Notes: generated by a model not told the origin, from the letters alone. Positions 50,952 to 64,000 are shown, counted from the first letter of the stretch. The stretch is 64,000 bases of DNA from Escherichia ruysiae (GCF_031323975.1 NZ_JAVIWS010000001.1:2294001-2358000); one strand, 5' to 3'. Translations and numbers: made by a program.

Positions 50952-51542
50952 TTATTGCTGAAAAATTATACCAATATTGCTCTCACCCGCCTCACGCAGG
51001 TCTGCCCTAAGGCCTTTTATCAGCTCGATGTCGCGTTCTTCACACTCGGCTAAAAGTCGGAATATTTCCCACTGAATGTCCCATTCTTGCTCAACGGCTG
51101 GGTTTTCTTTCAGCTCTTCATCGCTCATTTCGCGACCAGCCTGAGTCATTTCCAGCATCGCAACGGTAGTGATGGAGGTCTTACTCACTTCCACCGCGTG
51201 TTCGAGCGTTTCGCCACTCAAACGCGAATGAACCAGTTCACTTAACGCCACGCAGGCATCAATTGCCGGATAAACGCCGTACAGATCGAAATCGTCCGCA
51301 GAAGGAATCGCTTCCTCAAATTTCTCCAGTTGGCTGTCGAAATTCACTTTTGCGTCTTTGACGGTCAGTGTTTCCCAAATGAGATCGAGAATACGGCGGT
51401 AAATTTGCCCATCGCCAAAACCGGTTTGCTGGCAAAACATGGCGTAATTGGGGTACATGCGTTCGCATAAGCAAGCCATGAAAGTGACGTGCTGCCAGCT
51501 TTCCAGGCGCTCCAGACGCAGATGAATCGGGTTTTGTAACAT
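50952..51542 (-). CDS. yjaG: YjaG family protein (DUF416), function unknown
   Basis: Cytosolic protein of 196 residues, helical and acidic, with no recognised catalytic motif. It matches the conserved gammaproteobacterial YjaG family: MLQNPIHLRLERLESWQHV at the N-terminus, and DFDLYGVYPAIDACVALSELVHS in the middle. It lies 42 nt after nfi on the same strand and may share its transcript. Confidence 0.95.
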   Translation of the reverse strand: MLQNPIHLRLERLESWQHVTFMACLCERMYPNYAMFCQQTGFGDGQIYRRILDLIWETLTVKDAKVNFDSQLEKFEEAIPSADDFDLYGVYPAIDACVALSELVHSRLSGETLEHAVEVSKTSITTVAMLEMTQAGREMSDEELKENPAVEQEWDIQWEIFRLLAECEERDIELIKGLRADLREAGESNIGIIFQQ

Positions 51543-51584
51543 GTTGAGTTCTCAAATACGGAAATTATCCGCAGTTTACCTGAA

Positions 51585-52256
51585 TTAGGGCTGATTTGCT
51601 GTATAGCGCACAAATGCCAGACGTTCCGAGGCCACGGCATCCGCCCAGCGCGTTGGCTCTGGCAGACGATAGCCTTTCATGCAGCGTTGTACCCACGCCA
51701 GCGCGCTATCCACGCTGACCCGATGACCCGTAGCGATAAACAGTGGGTTGCAGCGTGCTTTGCTGCGCCAGACCCAAGCCAGCTGCTCACCTTTATCCAT
51801 CAGCGGCGCCAGCGCGCCCGGTTCGCTGGAGAGCGGTTCGAATTTACCGCATAGTCGTTTTTTCGCCACGCCAATGGTCGGTACGTCCACTAACAAGCCA
51901 AAATGGCTGGCAACGCCCAGGCGGCGCGGATGCGAGATCCCATGACCATCAACAAACACTAAATCCGGCTTTTGTGACAGCATCTCCCACGCTGCCAGCA
52001 GGGCAGGATATTCACGGAAGGAGAGAAACCCCGGGATGTAAGGCATGGTGGTAGCAATGCGTGCCACTTTATACTCCACCAACTCAAGAGTGGGATATTT
52101 CAGCAGCACCATCGCCGCTCGCGTCACTTCTCCACCCTGTTCAAACCCGACATCGGCTCCGGCGATCAGATCCGGTGGATCTTTATCGAGTCGATCCTCG
52201 CGGATCACAGAAGAAGCCAGTTCGATTTGTTGAGCGCGTAATGACGCGAGATCCAT
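51585..52256 (-). CDS. nfi: Endonuclease V Nfi
   Basis: Nicks DNA one base past deoxyinosine and other deaminated bases, starting their repair. The 223-residue protein carries the catalytic Asp in IAGADVGFE (about residue 35), the [20 protein letters not shown] motif with further acidic residues, and GVAKKRLCG. It sits 9 nt downstream of hemE and is probably co-transcribed with it. Confidence 0.97.
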   Translation of the reverse strand: MDLASLRAQQIELASSVIREDRLDKDPPDLIAGADVGFEQGGEVTRAAMVLLKYPTLELVEYKVARIATTMPYIPGFLSFREYPALLAAWEMLSQKPDLVFVDGHGISHPRRLGVASHFGLLVDVPTIGVAKKRLCGKFEPLSSEPGALAPLMDKGEQLAWVWRSKARCNPLFIATGHRVSVDSALAWVQRCMKGYRLPEPTRWADAVASERLAFVRYTANQP

Positions 52257-52265
52257 AATTACTCC

Positions 52266-53330
52266 TTAGCGGTGATATTGTTCAGATAACCGATGCACTG
52301 CCTCCACAAACACGCCAGCATGTTCTGGCGGCACATCCTGGTGAATGCCGTGACCAAGGTTAAAGACATGACCTTCGCCGTGACCGAAACCTGCAAGTAT
52401 AGTCGCTACTTCTTCTTCAATTCGGGCTGGTGGCGCGTACAGCATCGACGGGTCCATATTGCCCTGCAATGCGACTTTATTGCCCACGCGGCGGCGCGCA
52501 TCGGCGATGTCGGTTGTCCAGTCCAGTCCCAGCGCATCGCAACCGGTTTCTGCCATGGCTTCCAGCCACTGTCCGCCACCTTTGGTAAACAGCGTGACGG
52601 GCACGCGGCGACCGTCGTTTTCACGCAATAAACCATCAACAATTTTATGCATGTAATAGAGCGAGAACTGTTGATAATCGCGCCCGGTAAGCACGCCGCC
52701 CCAGGTGTCGAAAATCATCACCGCCTGGGCACCGGCTTTAATCTGCGCATTCAGATACAGGGTGACGCTTTTCGCCAGTTTATCGAGTAACGCGTGTAAC
52801 GCCTGCGGATCGGCATACATCATTTTTTTGATCACGGTGAAGGCTTTGCTGCTGCCGCCTTCCACCATGTAGGTCGCCAGCGTCCACGGACTGCCGGAAA
52901 AACCAATCAGCGGCACTTCGCCTTTCAGTTCGCGGCGAATGGTACGCACCGCGTTCATCACGTAACCCAGTTCATCTTCCGGATCCGGAATTGGCAGTTT
53001 ATCAACGTCAGCTTTGCAGGTGACTGGCGAGGTAAAACGAGGACCTTCTCCGGCTTCAAAATAGAGCCCTAATCCCATCGCGTCCGGAACGGTGAGGATA
53101 TCGGAAAAGAGGATCGCCGCGTCCAACGGATAGCGACGCAGCGGCTGCAAAGTCACTTCGCACGCCAGTTCGGCGTTTTTGCAAAGCGACATAAAATCGC
53201 CCGCCTGAGCACGCGTGGCTTTATATTCTGGTAGATAGCGACCCGCCTGGCGCATCATCCATACTGGAGTGACATCAACGGGCTGGCGCAGCAGCGCCCG
53301 CAGATAACGATCGTTTTTAAGTTCGGTCAT
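52266..53330 (-). CDS. hemE: Uroporphyrinogen decarboxylase HemE
   Basis: Removes four carboxyls from uroporphyrinogen III to make coproporphyrinogen III, in heme synthesis. The 354-residue protein shows both family signatures: [15 protein letters not shown] near the N-terminus, with the catalytic Arg, and [17 protein letters not shown]; the catalytic Asp is in [13 protein letters not shown]. It lies 39 nt after nudC on the same strand. Confidence 0.98.
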   Translation of the reverse strand: MTELKNDRYLRALLRQPVDVTPVWMMRQAGRYLPEYKATRAQAGDFMSLCKNAELACEVTLQPLRRYPLDAAILFSDILTVPDAMGLGLYFEAGEGPRFTSPVTCKADVDKLPIPDPEDELGYVMNAVRTIRRELKGEVPLIGFSGSPWTLATYMVEGGSSKAFTVIKKMMYADPQALHALLDKLAKSVTLYLNAQIKAGAQAVMIFDTWGGVLTGRDYQQFSLYYMHKIVDGLLRENDGRRVPVTLFTKGGGQWLEAMAETGCDALGLDWTTDIADARRRVGNKVALQGNMDPSMLYAPPARIEEEVATILAGFGHGEGHVFNLGHGIHQDVPPEHAGVFVEAVHRLSEQYHR

Positions 53331-53369
53331 TTTGGCTGTTCCTTAGTGCGTCAGGCGGTCAGTGTATCA

Positions 53370-54143
53370 TCACTCATACTCTGCCCGACACATCGCCACC
53401 GTATCTTCTATCAGGCGGCGCGCCACGGTGCCAGGAGGTGGCAGTAAGGGTAAATCGTCGTAACGATACCAGTTCGCCTCCAGCAGTTCTTTTGGATCAA
53501 TCACGATGTCGCCGCTCTTATAGTCCGCCATAAACGCAGTCATTAATGACTGAGGAAATGGCCACGGCTGAGAAGTCACGTAACGCAGGTTTTTGACTTT
53601 GATGCCACTCTCTTCCATTACTTCCCGCGCGACCGCCTGTTCGAGGGTTTCGCCCACTTCGACGAATCCGGCAAGTACCGTATGGACACCGTTACGATGG
53701 CGGGTATGCTGAGCGAGCAGAATCGAATCATCACGACGGATGGCAACAATAATGCAGGGGGCGATTTGCGGGTAGTAACGCTCACGGCAGTGGCTGCACA
53801 GCATCGCCCATTCTGTTTTGCTCGGATACATTTCATGCCCGCAATACCCGCAGTATTTATGCGAGCGGTAAAACTCCGCCAGTTGCACGCCGCGTCCGGC
53901 TAGTTGAAATAGCCCGACGTCCAGATCAATGACCTGGCGCACCGAGCCCATATCATGGCGACGCTGCTGTTGAACTAGCCAAACAGGTTCTCCCTGCCAT
54001 TCGCCGATTTGTAGTGCGCGCTGACCCACAAGCTCGAAATTTGCCGCTTCGCCATATGGCAATTCTCCCTTCGGCAACCATAATTTTTGCTCATGACTGA
54101 CGACCCACCAGCCGTGATCTAATTTTTCAATTATACGATCCAT
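53370..54143 (-). CDS. nudC: NADH pyrophosphatase / RNA decapping hydrolase NudC
   Basis: Hydrolyses NAD(H) and removes the NAD cap from bacterial RNAs. The 257-residue protein has a zinc ribbon (CGYCGHEM and CSHC, near residues 98-119), the Nudix box [20 protein letters not shown] with EESG, and the NADH-specific SQPWPFPQS motif that sets this subfamily. It diverges from rsd. Confidence 0.98.
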   Translation of the reverse strand: MDRIIEKLDHGWWVVSHEQKLWLPKGELPYGEAANFELVGQRALQIGEWQGEPVWLVQQQRRHDMGSVRQVIDLDVGLFQLAGRGVQLAEFYRSHKYCGYCGHEMYPSKTEWAMLCSHCRERYYPQIAPCIIVAIRRDDSILLAQHTRHRNGVHTVLAGFVEVGETLEQAVAREVMEESGIKVKNLRYVTSQPWPFPQSLMTAFMADYKSGDIVIDPKELLEANWYRYDDLPLLPPPGTVARRLIEDTVAMCRAEYE

Positions 54144-54237
54144 AGCTCTTGCACTACCTTTGCATCACTGGCATGTTTAACATGGTTTTTACATTTCTCA
54201 CTGAGCAGTTTTTGAATACAAACTTGCGGAGTCAATC

Positions 54238-54714
54238 ATGCTTAACCAGCTCGATAACCTGACGGAGCACGTCAGAGGAAGTAACAAACTGGTTGATCGC
54301 TGGCTACATGTACGTAAGCATCTGCTCGTGGCTTACTACAATCTGGTTGGCATTAAGCCTGGCAAAGAATCGTACATGAGGCTAAACGAAAAAGCCCTTG
54401 ATGATTTTTGCCAGAGTCTGGTCGATTACTTGTCTGCCGGACATTTCAGCATTTATGAGCGCATTCTTCATAAGCTGGAAGGCAACGGGCAGCTCGCTCA
54501 TGCCGCGAAGATTTGGCCGCAACTCGAAGCCAATACCCAACAGATTATGGATTACTACGATTCCAGCCTGGAAACCGCCATCGATCATGATAATTACCTT
54601 GAATTTCAACAAGTTTTATCTGATATCGGCGAGGCGCTGGAAGCGCGCTTTGTGCTGGAAGATAAGCTGATTCTGCTGGTGCTTGACGCCGCCCGCGTCA
54701 AACATCTTGCTTGA
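54238..54714 (+). CDS. rsd: Anti-sigma-70 factor Rsd
   Basis: Binds sigma-70 in stationary phase, freeing core RNA polymerase for other sigma factors; with HPr it also affects SpoT. The protein has 158 residues, is fully helical, and starts MLNQLDNLTEHVRGSNKL with the conserved VDRWLHVRKHLLVAYYNLVG segment. It stands alone between nudC and the thi operon. Confidence 0.97.
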   Translation: MLNQLDNLTEHVRGSNKLVDRWLHVRKHLLVAYYNLVGIKPGKESYMRLNEKALDDFCQSLVDYLSAGHFSIYERILHKLEGNGQLAHAAKIWPQLEANTQQIMDYYDSSLETAIDHDNYLEFQQVLSDIGEALEARFVLEDKLILLVLDAARVKHLA

Positions 54715-54748
54715 GTTCTGCGCTGTTAACGCGTAATTTACATTCAAC

Positions 54749-54764
54749 GCCCCGTTTTCGGGGC
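54749..54764 (+). terminator. Possible rsd terminator
   Basis: GCCCCG, TTTT loop, CGGGGC, then TAATTTCTT. A short GC hairpin with a weak T run, directly ahead of the TPP riboswitch. Confidence 0.6.
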
Positions 54765-54770
54765 TAATTT

Positions 54771-54854
54771 CTTGTCGGAGTGCCTTAACTGGCTGAGACC
54801 GTTCATTCGGGATCCGCGGAACCTGATCAGGCTAATACCTGCGAAGGGAACAAG
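54771..54854 (+). ncRNA. TPP riboswitch (THI element) of thiC
   Basis: Conserved THI-box blocks are in order: CTTGTCGGAGTGC, GGCTGAGACCG, GGATCCGCGGAACCTGATCA, GGCTAATACCTGCG and GGGAACAAG, with P1 pairing CTTGT to ACAAG. It precedes thiC by 91 nt and represses thiCEFSGH when thiamine pyrophosphate is bound. Confidence 0.97.
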
Positions 54855-54942
54855 AGTTAATCTGCTACCGTATCGCCTTTGCAGCGATCGTCTCTTGCTT
54901 CATCCGTCGTCTGACAAGCCACGTCCTTAACTTTTGGAATGA

Positions 54943-56840
<1,898 letters not shown>

Positions 56841-56841
<1 letters not shown>

Positions 56842-57476
56842 TGTATCAGCCTGATTTTCCTCCTGTACCTTTTCGTTTAGGGCTGTACCCGGTGGTGGAC
56901 AGCGTACAGTGGATCGAACGTCTGCTGGACGCTGGCGTGCGAACCCTCCAGCTACGCATCAAAGATCAGCGCGATGAAGAGGTGGAAGCCGATGTAGTAG
57001 CGGCAATTGAGCTGGGTCGCCGCTATAACGCGCGGCTGTTTATTAATGATTACTGGCGGCTGGCGATCAAGCATCAGGCGTATGGCGTCCATCTGGGGCA
57101 GGAAGATTTGCAATCTACCGATCTCAGCGCCATCCGCGCGGCTGGTCTGCGGCTTGGCGTTTCGACCCATGACGATATGGAAATCGACGTTGCGCTGGCA
57201 GCACGACCTTCTTATATCGCGCTGGGACATGTGTTTCCGACACAAACCAAACAGATGCCTTCTGCACCGCAGGGGCTAGAGCAGTTGACACGGCACATTG
57301 AGCGTCTGGTGGATTATCCCACCGTGGCGATTGGCGGTATCAGTCTGGCGCGCGCGCCTGCGGTGATGGCGACGGGTGTCGGCAGTATCGCCATCGTCAG
57401 TGCCATTACCCAGGCGGCAGACTGGCATTTGGCAACGGCACAGTTGCTGGAAATTGCAGGAGTTGGCAATGAATGA
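56841..57476 (+). CDS. thiE: Thiamine phosphate synthase ThiE
   Basis: Joins HMP-PP and thiazole phosphate to give thiamine phosphate. I take the ATG of [11 protein letters not shown], 7 nt after GGAGG, for 211 residues; a GTG one codon earlier is also in frame. Motifs include [27 protein letters not shown] and the phosphate-binding [12 protein letters not shown]. It overlaps thiF by eight bases. Confidence 0.97.
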
Positions 57477-58224
57477 CCGTGATTTTATGCGTTATAGCCG
57501 CCAAATCCTGCTCGACGATATCGCTCTTGACGGGCAGCAAAAACTGCTCGACAGCCAGGTGCTGATTATCGGTCTTGGCGGGCTGGGTACACCTGCTGCG
57601 CTATACCTGGCGGGCGCTGGCGTCGGGACGCTGGTACTGGCAGATGACGACGATGTGCATTTAAGCAATCTGCAACGACAAATCCTCTTTACCACTGAAG
57701 ATATCGATCGCCCGAAATCGCAGGTCAGCCATCAGCGACTGACACAGTTGAATCCCGATATTCAACTGACAGCACTACAACAACGGTTAACGGGTGAGGC
57801 GTTAAAAGATACGGTTGCACAAGCCGATGTGGTGCTCGACTGTACCGACAATATGGCGACTCGCCAGGAGATTAATGCCGCCTGCGTGGCACTGAACACC
57901 CCACTTATCACCGCCAGCGCGGTCGGATTTGGCGGTCAGTTGATGGTACTGACGCCGCCCTGGGAGCAGGGGTGTTACCGCTGCCTGTGGCCAGATAACC
58001 AGGAGCCAGAACGCAACTGCCGCACGGCAGGCGTGGTTGGCCCGGTGGTCGGGGTCATGGGGACATTGCAGGCACTGGAAGCGATTAAGTTATTGAGCGG
58101 TATAGAGACGCCTACAGGAGAACTGCGACTGTTCGACGGTAAATCCAGCCAGTGGCGCAGCCTGTTGTTGCGCCGCGCCAACGGATGTCTGGTATGCGGA
58201 GGGCGCAATGCAGATTCTGTTTAA
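57469..58224 (+). CDS. thiF: ThiS adenylyltransferase ThiF
   Basis: E1-like enzyme that adenylates the C-terminus of ThiS so that it can receive sulfur. I start at [17 protein letters not shown] (251 residues); the frame is open further upstream only within thiE. It has the nucleotide-binding [19 protein letters not shown] and [14 protein letters not shown], the catalytic Cys in [11 protein letters not shown], and a structural zinc site (CYRC and CLVCGG). It overlaps thiS by 17 bases. Confidence 0.97.
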   Translation: MNDRDFMRYSRQILLDDIALDGQQKLLDSQVLIIGLGGLGTPAALYLAGAGVGTLVLADDDDVHLSNLQRQILFTTEDIDRPKSQVSHQRLTQLNPDIQLTALQQRLTGEALKDTVAQADVVLDCTDNMATRQEINAACVALNTPLITASAVGFGGQLMVLTPPWEQGCYRCLWPDNQEPERNCRTAGVVGPVVGVMGTLQALEAIKLLSGIETPTGELRLFDGKSSQWRSLLLRRANGCLVCGGRNADSV

Positions 58225-58408
58225 CGATCAACCGATGCAGTGTGCCACCGGACAAACTGTTCACGAGCTGCTGGAGCAACTCGACCAACGACAAGCGGGC
58301 GCGGCTCTGGCGATTAATCAGCAAATCGTCCCGCGTGAGCAATGGGCACAACATATCGTGCAGGATGGCGACCAGATCCTGCTTTTTCAGGTTATTGCAG
58401 GGGGTTGA
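58208..58408 (+). CDS. thiS: Sulfur carrier protein ThiS
   Basis: Ubiquitin-like sulfur carrier for thiazole formation, made as a C-terminal thiocarboxylate. The 66-residue protein begins [12 protein letters not shown] and ends in the required Gly-Gly (QVIAGG). It overlaps thiF at its start and lies one base before thiG. Confidence 0.97.
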   Translation: MQILFNDQPMQCATGQTVHELLEQLDQRQAGAALAINQQIVPREQWAQHIVQDGDQILLFQVIAGG

Positions 58409-58409
58409 G

Positions 58410-59180
58410 ATGTTACGTATTGCGGACAAAACGTTTGATTCACATCTGTTTACCGGCACCGGGAAATTCGCTTCTTCACAACTGATGGTGGAGGCGATCC
58501 GCGCTTCCGGCAGCCAGGTGGTGACGCTGGCAATGAAACGCGTCGACTTGCGCCAACACAATGACGCTATCCTCGCCCCGCTTATCGCGGCGGGTGTGAC
58601 ACTGCTACCGAATACTTCTGGGGCGAAAACGGCGGAAGAAGCCATTTTCGCTGCCCATCTGGCACGTGAAGCGTTAGGAACACACTGGCTGAAGCTGGAG
58701 ATTCACCCTGACGCCCGCTGGTTGTTGCCCGATCCCATCGAAACCCTGAAAGCCGCCGAAACGCTGGTACAACAGGGATTTGTCGTGCTGCCTTACTGCG
58801 GTGCCGATCCGGTGTTGTGCAAACGTCTGGAAGAAGTGGGCTGTGCAGCGGTGATGCCGCTCGGTGCACCGATTGGTTCTAATCAGGGGCTAGAAACCCG
58901 CGCCATGCTGGAGATTATTATCCAGCAGGCCACGGTTCCGGTAGTCGTTGATGCTGGCATCGGCGTTCCAAGCCATGCCGCGCAGGCGCTGGAAATGGGC
59001 GCCGATGCGGTGTTAGTGAATACGGCAATTGCCGTCGCGGACGATCCCGTCACCATGGCGAAGGCATTTCGCCTGGCGGTAGAAGCGGGCCTGCTGGCAC
59101 GTCAGGCCGGACCTGGCAGCCGCAGTCATTTTGCTCATGCCACCAGCCCACTGACCGGATTTCTGGAGGCATCGGCATGA
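58410..59180 (+). CDS. thiG: Thiazole synthase ThiG
   Basis: Builds the thiazole phosphate ring from DXP, dehydroglycine and ThiS thiocarboxylate. I start at [14 protein letters not shown] (256 residues), with GGGGTTGAG before it; the frame is open further up but only across thiS. TIM-barrel motifs are [11 protein letters not shown], the Schiff-base Lys in [20 protein letters not shown] and [26 protein letters not shown]. It overlaps thiH by four bases. Confidence 0.97.
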   Translation: MLRIADKTFDSHLFTGTGKFASSQLMVEAIRASGSQVVTLAMKRVDLRQHNDAILAPLIAAGVTLLPNTSGAKTAEEAIFAAHLAREALGTHWLKLEIHPDARWLLPDPIETLKAAETLVQQGFVVLPYCGADPVLCKRLEEVGCAAVMPLGAPIGSNQGLETRAMLEIIIQQATVPVVVDAGIGVPSHAAQALEMGADAVLVNTAIAVADDPVTMAKAFRLAVEAGLLARQAGPGSRSHFAHATSPLTGFLEASA

Positions 59181-60310
59181 AAACCTTCAGCGACCGCTGG
59201 CGGCAACTGGACTGGGACGACATCCGCCTGCGTATCAACAGCAAAACGGCTGCTGACGTAGAGCGGGCGCTGAGTACAGCGCCACTTACCCGCGACGACA
59301 TGATGGCGCTGTTATCGCCAGCCGCCAGTGAATACCTGGAACCACTGGCTCAACGGGCGCAGCGTCTGACTCGTCAGCGATTTGGCAACGTCGTCAGCTT
59401 CTACGTCCCGCTTTATCTTTCCAATCTTTGCGCTAACGACTGCACGTACTGTGGATTTTCCATGAGCAATCGCATCAAGCGCAAAACGCTGGATGAAGCA
59501 GATATCGCCAGAGAAAGCGCCGCTATTCGGGAAATGGGCTTTGAGCATCTGTTGCTGGTCACTGGTGAACATCAGGCAAAAGTGGGAATGGATTACTTTC
59601 GTCGTCATCTCCCTGCCCTGCGTGAACAGTTCTCTTCACTACAGATGGAAGTACAGCCGCTGGCGGAAGCGGAATACGCCGAGTTAAAGCAACTTGGTCT
59701 CGATGGGGTAATGGTTTATCAGGAGACGTATCACGAGGCGACATATGCCCGCCATCATCTGAAAGGTAAAAAACAGGACTTTTTCTGGCGACTGGAAACG
59801 CCGGATCGGCTGGGTCGCGCGGGGATTGATAAGATAGGCCTCGGCGCGCTAATCGGCCTTTCTGACAGCTGGCGCGTTGACTGCTATATGGTTGCCGAGC
59901 ATTTACTGTGGCTGCAACAGCATTACTGGCAAAGTCGTTATTCAGTCTCCTTCCCGCGCCTGCGTCCGTGTACTGGCGGCATTGAGCCTGCGTCGATTAT
60001 GGATGAACGCCAGTTAGTGCAAACCATCTGCGCCTTCCGTCTGCTTGCGCCGGAGATTGAACTCTCACTCTCCACGCGGGAATCACCGTGGTTTCGCGAT
60101 CGCGTTATTCCGCTGGCAATTAATAACGTCAGCGCCTTCTCGAAAACGCAGCCAGGTGGCTATGCCGACAATCACCCCGAGCTGGAACAGTTCTCACCGC
60201 ACGACGATCGCCGACCTGAAACGGTTGCTGCCGCATTAATCGCTCAGGGTTTGCAGCCGGTATGGAAAGACTGGGACAACTATCTGGGACGCGCCTCGCA
60301 AAGGCCATGA
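59177..60310 (+). CDS. thiH: 2-iminoacetate synthase ThiH
   Basis: Radical-SAM tyrosine lyase that gives dehydroglycine for the thiazole ring. The 377-residue protein has the radical-SAM cysteines in [25 protein letters not shown], and a C-terminal [19 protein letters not shown] segment. It is the last gene of the thi operon. In K-12 yjaZ/htrC follows; here only 241 bp separate it from the rpoC end. Confidence 0.97.
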   Translation: MKTFSDRWRQLDWDDIRLRINSKTAADVERALSTAPLTRDDMMALLSPAASEYLEPLAQRAQRLTRQRFGNVVSFYVPLYLSNLCANDCTYCGFSMSNRIKRKTLDEADIARESAAIREMGFEHLLLVTGEHQAKVGMDYFRRHLPALREQFSSLQMEVQPLAEAEYAELKQLGLDGVMVYQETYHEATYARHHLKGKKQDFFWRLETPDRLGRAGIDKIGLGALIGLSDSWRVDCYMVAEHLLWLQQHYWQSRYSVSFPRLRPCTGGIEPASIMDERQLVQTICAFRLLAPEIELSLSTRESPWFRDRVIPLAINNVSAFSKTQPGGYADNHPELEQFSPHDDRRPETVAAALIAQGLQPVWKDWDNYLGRASQRP

Positions 60311-60423
60311 GACAGAATGTAAGAACGTAAATTTATTCCGAGCTGCTACGGAAGATGAAAAACGGAAGGTTGTTGAAAGCGTTGCGTTTTTTTATGGTAG
60401 TACCGTCAGCAGGAATGTTGTCC

Positions 60424-60454
60424 AGGGCGAAAAGCTTCTTCCTCGTTTCGCCCT
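60424..60454 (+). terminator. Possible thi operon terminator hairpin
   Basis: AGGGCGAAA and TTTCGCCCT, a 9-bp stem with a 13-nt loop, 114 nt past thiH. No T run follows, so termination here is uncertain. The rest of the thiH-rpoC gap holds no open frame. Confidence 0.5.
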
Positions 60455-60503
60455 GCCTTTCTTAATATTTCCCGTGAAGGCTTTGCCCTCTGAATAACCC
60501 CCA

Positions 60504-60530
60504 TAAAAAAACCCGCCGAAGCGGGTTTTT
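60504..60530 (-). terminator. rpoC intrinsic terminator
   Basis: On the minus strand, AAAAACCCGC, loop TTCG, GCGGGTTTTTTT: a strong terminator ending the rpoBC transcript, 22 nt after the rpoC stop. Confidence 0.95.
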
Positions 60531-60551
60531 ACATTATTTGCGGATTAACGA

Positions 60552-63500
60552 TTACTCGTTATCAGAACCGCCCAGACCTGCGTTCAGCAGTTCTGCCAGG
60601 CTGGCAGACGCGTCTTCTGCAGTCACCTGCGGTGCAGCCGGAGCTTCACCCGCAGCACGGCGGCGCATACGATCCTGGTGATACGCATAACCCGTACCTG
60701 CCGGGATCAGACGACCCACGATAACGTTCTCTTTCAGACCGCGCAGTTCATCGCGTTTGCCCGCAACAGCTGCTTCGGTCAGTACGCGAGTGGTCTCCTG
60801 GAACGATGCCGCAGAGATGAACGACTCGGTTGCCAGAGACGCTTTGGTGATACCCAGCAGATCGCGGGCATAAGTTGCACCCACTTTGCCGTTCGCTTCC
60901 AGTTCGCGGTTTGCGATCTTGACGCGAGAGTATTCAACCTGTTCGCCTTCCAGGAAGTCGGAGCTACCCGCGTTAACGATGGTGGCTTTACGCAGCATCT
61001 GACGAACGATAACTTCGATGTGTTTATCGTTAATCTTAACGCCCTGCAGACGGTATACGTCCTGTACTTCGTTAACGATGTAACGAGTCACAGCATGAAC
61101 ACCACGCAGACGCAGAATGTCGTGCGGCGCTTCCGGACCATCGGAAATGACGTCACCACGTTCTACACGTTCACCTTCGAACACGTTGAGCTGACGCCAT
61201 TTCGGAATCATCTCTTCGTAAGGTTCGCTGCCGTCTACCGGAGTGATAACCAGACGACGTTTACCTTTGGTTTCTTTACCGAAGGAAACGACACCGCTGA
61301 TTTCAGCCAGGATTGCCGGCTCTTTCGGACGACGTGCTTCGAACAGATCCGCAACGCGCGGCAGACCACCGGTGATGTCCTTAGTACCGCCAGATTCCTG
61401 CGGAATACGCGCCAGGGTGTCACCAGAGCTGATCTGTACGCCATCTTCCAGCTGAACAATCGCTTTACCCGGCAGGAAGTACTGCGCAGGCATATCAGTA
61501 CCAGGGATCAGAACGTCGTTACCCTGAGCATCAACGATTTTCAGTGCCGGACGCAGATCTTTACCACCTGCGGTACGTTCTGCGGAATCCAGAACTACCA
61601 GCGAAGACAGACCGGTCAATTCGTCGGTCTGACGAGTAATGGTCTGACCGTCAATCATATCGGTGAAGCGAACAAAACCGCTTACTTCAGTGATAACCGG
61701 CATGGTGTGCGGGTCCCAGTTTGCAACGGTTTCGCCGCCTGCAACCTGTTCGCCATCACCTTTCGCCAGTACCGCACCGTAAGGCACTTTGTAGCTTTCT
61801 TTGGTACGACCAAATTCGTCGATCAGTTTCAGTTCGGTGTTACGGGAAGTGATAACCAGTTTACCGCTGGAGTTCACAACCGACTTCACGTTGCTGAGCT
61901 TGATGCTACCTTTGTTTTTCACCTGGATGCTGGATTCAGCAGCCGCACGAGATGCCGCACCACCGATGTGGAACGTACGCATGGTCAGCTGTGTACCCGG
62001 TTCACCGATGGACTGTGCCGCGATAACACCGATTGCTTCACCTTTGTTGATGATGTGGCCACGTGCCAGGTCACGACCGTAGCAGTGCGCACATACACCA
62101 AAGTCGGTGTCACAGGATACAACAGAACGTACTTTAACCGCGTCGACAGAGTTCTCTTCCAGCAGGTCACACCACTGTTCATGCAGCAGCGTGTTGCGCG
62201 GAACGAGGATATCGGCAGTACCCGGCTTCAGAACGTCTTCTGCAGTTACACGACCCAGTACGCGATCGCGCAGCGGCTCTTTAACATCGCCACCCTCGAT
62301 AACCGGAGTCATCATGATACCTTCATGAGTACCACAATCGTCTTCAGTAACCACCAGGTCCTGCGCCACGTCAACCAGACGACGAGTCAGGTAACCGGAG
62401 TTCGCAGTTTTCAGTGCGGTATCCGCCAGACCTTTACGAGCACCGTGGGTGGAGATGAAGTACTGGAGTACGTTCAGGCCTTCACGGAAGTTCGCGGTGA
62501 TTGGCGTTTCGATGATGGAGCCATCCGGCTTCGCCATCAGACCACGCATACCAGCAAGCTGACGAATCTGTGCCGCAGAACCACGCGCACCGGAGTCGGC
62601 CATCATGTAGATGCTGTTGAAAGATACCTGCTTCTCTTCCTGACCGTCACGGTTAATAACGGTTTCAGTTTGCAGGTTATCCATCATCGCTTTGGATACA
62701 CGATCGTTCGCCGCAGCCCAGATATCGATAACTTTGTTGTAGCGTTCGCCCGCAGTTACCAGACCAGACTGGAACTGCTCCTGAATTTCAGCAACTTCTG
62801 CTTCTGCCTCGGAGATGATTTCGTGTTTCTTCTCCGGGATGACCATGTCATCGATACCAACCGATGCACCGGAACGCGCTGCATATGCAAAGCCGGTGTA
62901 CATGATCTGGTCCGCAAAAATAACGGTCGGTTTCAGGCCGAGAATGCGGTAGCAGGTGTTCAGCATTTTGGAGATTGCTTTTTTACCCAGCGCCTGGTTG
63001 ACGATGGAGTAAGGCAGACCTTTCGGTACAATCATCCACAGAATGGCACGGCCAACGGTCGTGTCCTTCAGGCTGGTTTTCGCTACTAATTCACCGTTAG
63101 CATCTTTTTCGTATTCAGTGATACGCACTTTAACGCGCGCATGCAGAGAGGCCAAGCCAGCGCGATAAATACGCTCAGCTTCTTTCGGGCCAGTCAGCAC
63201 CATGCCTTCGCCTTTGGCGTTAACACAGTCACGGGTCATGTAGTACAGACCCAGTACAACGTCCTGAGACGGAACGATGATTGGTTCGCCGTTCGCCGGG
63301 GACAGGATGTTGTTGGTAGACATCATCAGCGCACGCGCTTCCAGCTGGGCTTCCAGCGTCAGCGGTACGTGAACAGCCATCTGGTCACCATCGAAGTCGG
63401 CGTTATATGCCGCACAAACCAGCGGGTGCAGCTGGATAGCTTTACCTTCGATCAGTACCGGTTCAAATGCCTGGATACCCAGACGGTGCAGAGTCGGTGC

Positions 63501-64000
63501 ACGGTTCAGCAGTACCGGGTGTTCGCGGATAACTTCGTCCAGGATATCCCAAACGACCGCTTCTTCGCGCTCAACCATTTTCTTAGCAGCTTTAATGGTG
63601 GTAGCAAGACCACGCAGTTCCAGCTTGCCGTAGATGAACGGTTTGAACAGCTCCAGCGCCATTTTCTTCGGCAGACCGCACTGATGCAGACGCAGGTATG
63701 GACCTACGGTGATTACAGAACGACCGGAGTAGTCAACACGCTTACCGAGCAGGTTCTGACGGAAACGACCCTGTTTACCTTTGATCATGTCGGCCAAAGA
63801 TTTCAGAGGACGCTTGTTAGAACCGGTGATCGCACGACCGCGACGACCGTTATCCAGCAGGGCGTCTACCGCTTCCTGCAGCATACGTTTTTCGTTGCGT
63901 ACGATGATATCCGGCGCAGCCAGATCCAGCAGGCGTTTCAGACGGTTGTTACGGTTAATGACGCGACGATACAGATCGTTCAGGTCAGAAGTCGCGAAAC
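60552..64000 (-). CDS. rpoC: RNA polymerase beta' subunit RpoC (5' end missing)
   Basis: Largest subunit of core RNA polymerase. The frame runs off the right edge; about 1149 of 1407 residues are present. Visible parts are the active-site NADFDGDQM with the Mg-binding aspartates, the bridge helix and trigger loop ([21 protein letters not shown]), the second zinc site ([15 protein letters not shown]), and the C-terminal tail [15 protein letters not shown]. An 803-residue open frame on the opposite strand (60678-63089) is a by-product of codon bias. Confidence 0.98.
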   Translation of the reverse strand, partial: FATSDLNDLYRRVINRNNRLKRLLDLAAPDIIVRNEKRMLQEAVDALLDNGRRGRAITGSNKRPLKSLADMIKGKQGRFRQNLLGKRVDYSGRSVITVGPYLRLHQCGLPKKMALELFKPFIYGKLELRGLATTIKAAKKMVEREEAVVWDILDEVIREHPVLLNRAPTLHRLGIQAFEPVLIEGKAIQLHPLVCAAYNADFDGDQMAVHVPLTLEAQLEARALMMSTNNILSPANGEPIIVPSQDVVLGLYYMTRDCVNAKGEGMVLTGPKEAERIYRAGLASLHARVKVRITEYEKDANGELVAKTSLKDTTVGRAILWMIVPKGLPYSIVNQALGKKAISKMLNTCYRILGLKPTVIFADQIMYTGFAYAARSGASVGIDDMVIPEKKHEIISEAEAEVAEIQEQFQSGLVTAGERYNKVIDIWAAANDRVSKAMMDNLQTETVINRDGQEEKQVSFNSIYMMADSGARGSAAQIRQLAGMRGLMAKPDGSIIETPITANFREGLNVLQYFISTHGARKGLADTALKTANSGYLTRRLVDVAQDLVVTEDDCGTHEGIMMTPVIEGGDVKEPLRDRVLGRVTAEDVLKPGTADILVPRNTLLHEQWCDLLEENSVDAVKVRSVVSCDTDFGVCAHCYGRDLARGHIINKGEAIGVIAAQSIGEPGTQLTMRTFHIGGAASRAAAESSIQVKNKGSIKLSNVKSVVNSSGKLVITSRNTELKLIDEFGRTKESYKVPYGAVLAKGDGEQVAGGETVANWDPHTMPVITEVSGFVRFTDMIDGQTITRQTDELTGLSSLVVLDSAERTAGGKDLRPALKIVDAQGNDVLIPGTDMPAQYFLPGKAIVQLEDGVQISSGDTLARIPQESGGTKDITGGLPRVADLFEARRPKEPAILAEISGVVSFGKETKGKRRLVITPVDGSEPYEEMIPKWRQLNVFEGERVERGDVISDGPEAPHDILRLRGVHAVTRYIVNEVQDVYRLQGVKINDKHIEVIVRQMLRKATIVNAGSSDFLEGEQVEYSRVKIANRELEANGKVGATYARDLLGITKASLATESFISAASFQETTRVLTEAAVAGKRDELRGLKENVIVGRLIPAGTGYAYHQDRMRRRAAGEAPAAPQVTAEDASASLAELLNAGLGGSDNE

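Noticed and set aside
60678..63089. 803-codon open frame on the plus strand opposite rpoC
   Set aside because: It is exactly antisense to conserved rpoC codons, has no recognisable domain and is Phe/Thr/Asn-rich in a way that mirrors rpoC codon usage.

Overview
The window is a piece of an Escherichia chromosome, most likely Escherichia coli. The gene order from rpoC through thiHGSFEC, rsd, nudC, hemE, hupA, zraPSR, purDH, an rrn operon with tRNA-Glu, metA, aceBAK, iclR, metH, pepE, rluF, lysC, pgi, yjbEFGH, malGFE, malK-lamB-malM and ubiCA to plsB is that of the 90-92 min region of E. coli K-12, read here in the opposite orientation. The proteins match remembered K-12 sequences closely, and the 16S gene looks like E. 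coli. It is not K-12. Five K-12 loci are absent from their usual places: yjaZ/htrC, yjaA, arpA, xylE and yjbI. Two accessory loci are present that K-12 lacks. Loss of both arpA and yjaA would fit phylogroup F/G, part of B2, or a close non-coli Escherichia, but this rests on two loci recalled from memory.

Layout. 1-3.7 kb: plsB (5' end outside the window) faces ubiCA. 3.8-11.9 kb: maltose regulon, malK-lamB-malM and malEFG diverging from one control region with MalT and CRP sites. 11.9-17.3 kb: psiE, yjbT and the yjbEFGH exopolysaccharide operon. 17.3-20.6 kb: pgi and lysC, diverging. 20.7-23.5 kb: accessory stretch with an RlaP-like nucleotidyltransferase, the core genes yjbD and rluF, and a CcdAB-like toxin-antitoxin pair. 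23.8-31.1 kb: pepE, yjbB, metH, iclR. 31.1-37.6 kb: aceBAK (glyoxylate bypass and its IDH kinase/phosphatase), metA, yjaB. 37.7-43.2 kb: rrn operon on the minus strand (16S, tRNA-Glu, 23S, 5S, T1 and T2). 43.5-46.4 kb: purHD. 46.4-49.8 kb: zraSR and zraP with two sigma-54 promoters. 49.8-54.7 kb: yjaH, hupA, yjaG, nfi, hemE, nudC, rsd. 54.8-60.3 kb: TPP riboswitch and thiCEFSGH. 60.5-64 kb: 3' part of rpoC.

Most of the window is conserved housekeeping DNA. REP/BIME palindromes lie in seven intergenic gaps. I see no prophage, IS element, CRISPR array or integrase. The points most worth a second look are: the lysC leader, which is too short for the lysine riboswitch usual in E. coli; the chromosomal CcdAB-like pair between rluF and pepE; the RlaP-like gene next to lysC; a ZraS whose periplasmic sensor has diverged while its kinase part has not; and the absent loci. 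I found no convincing wholly new multi-gene system. Comparisons with K-12 are from memory, not from an alignment run here.
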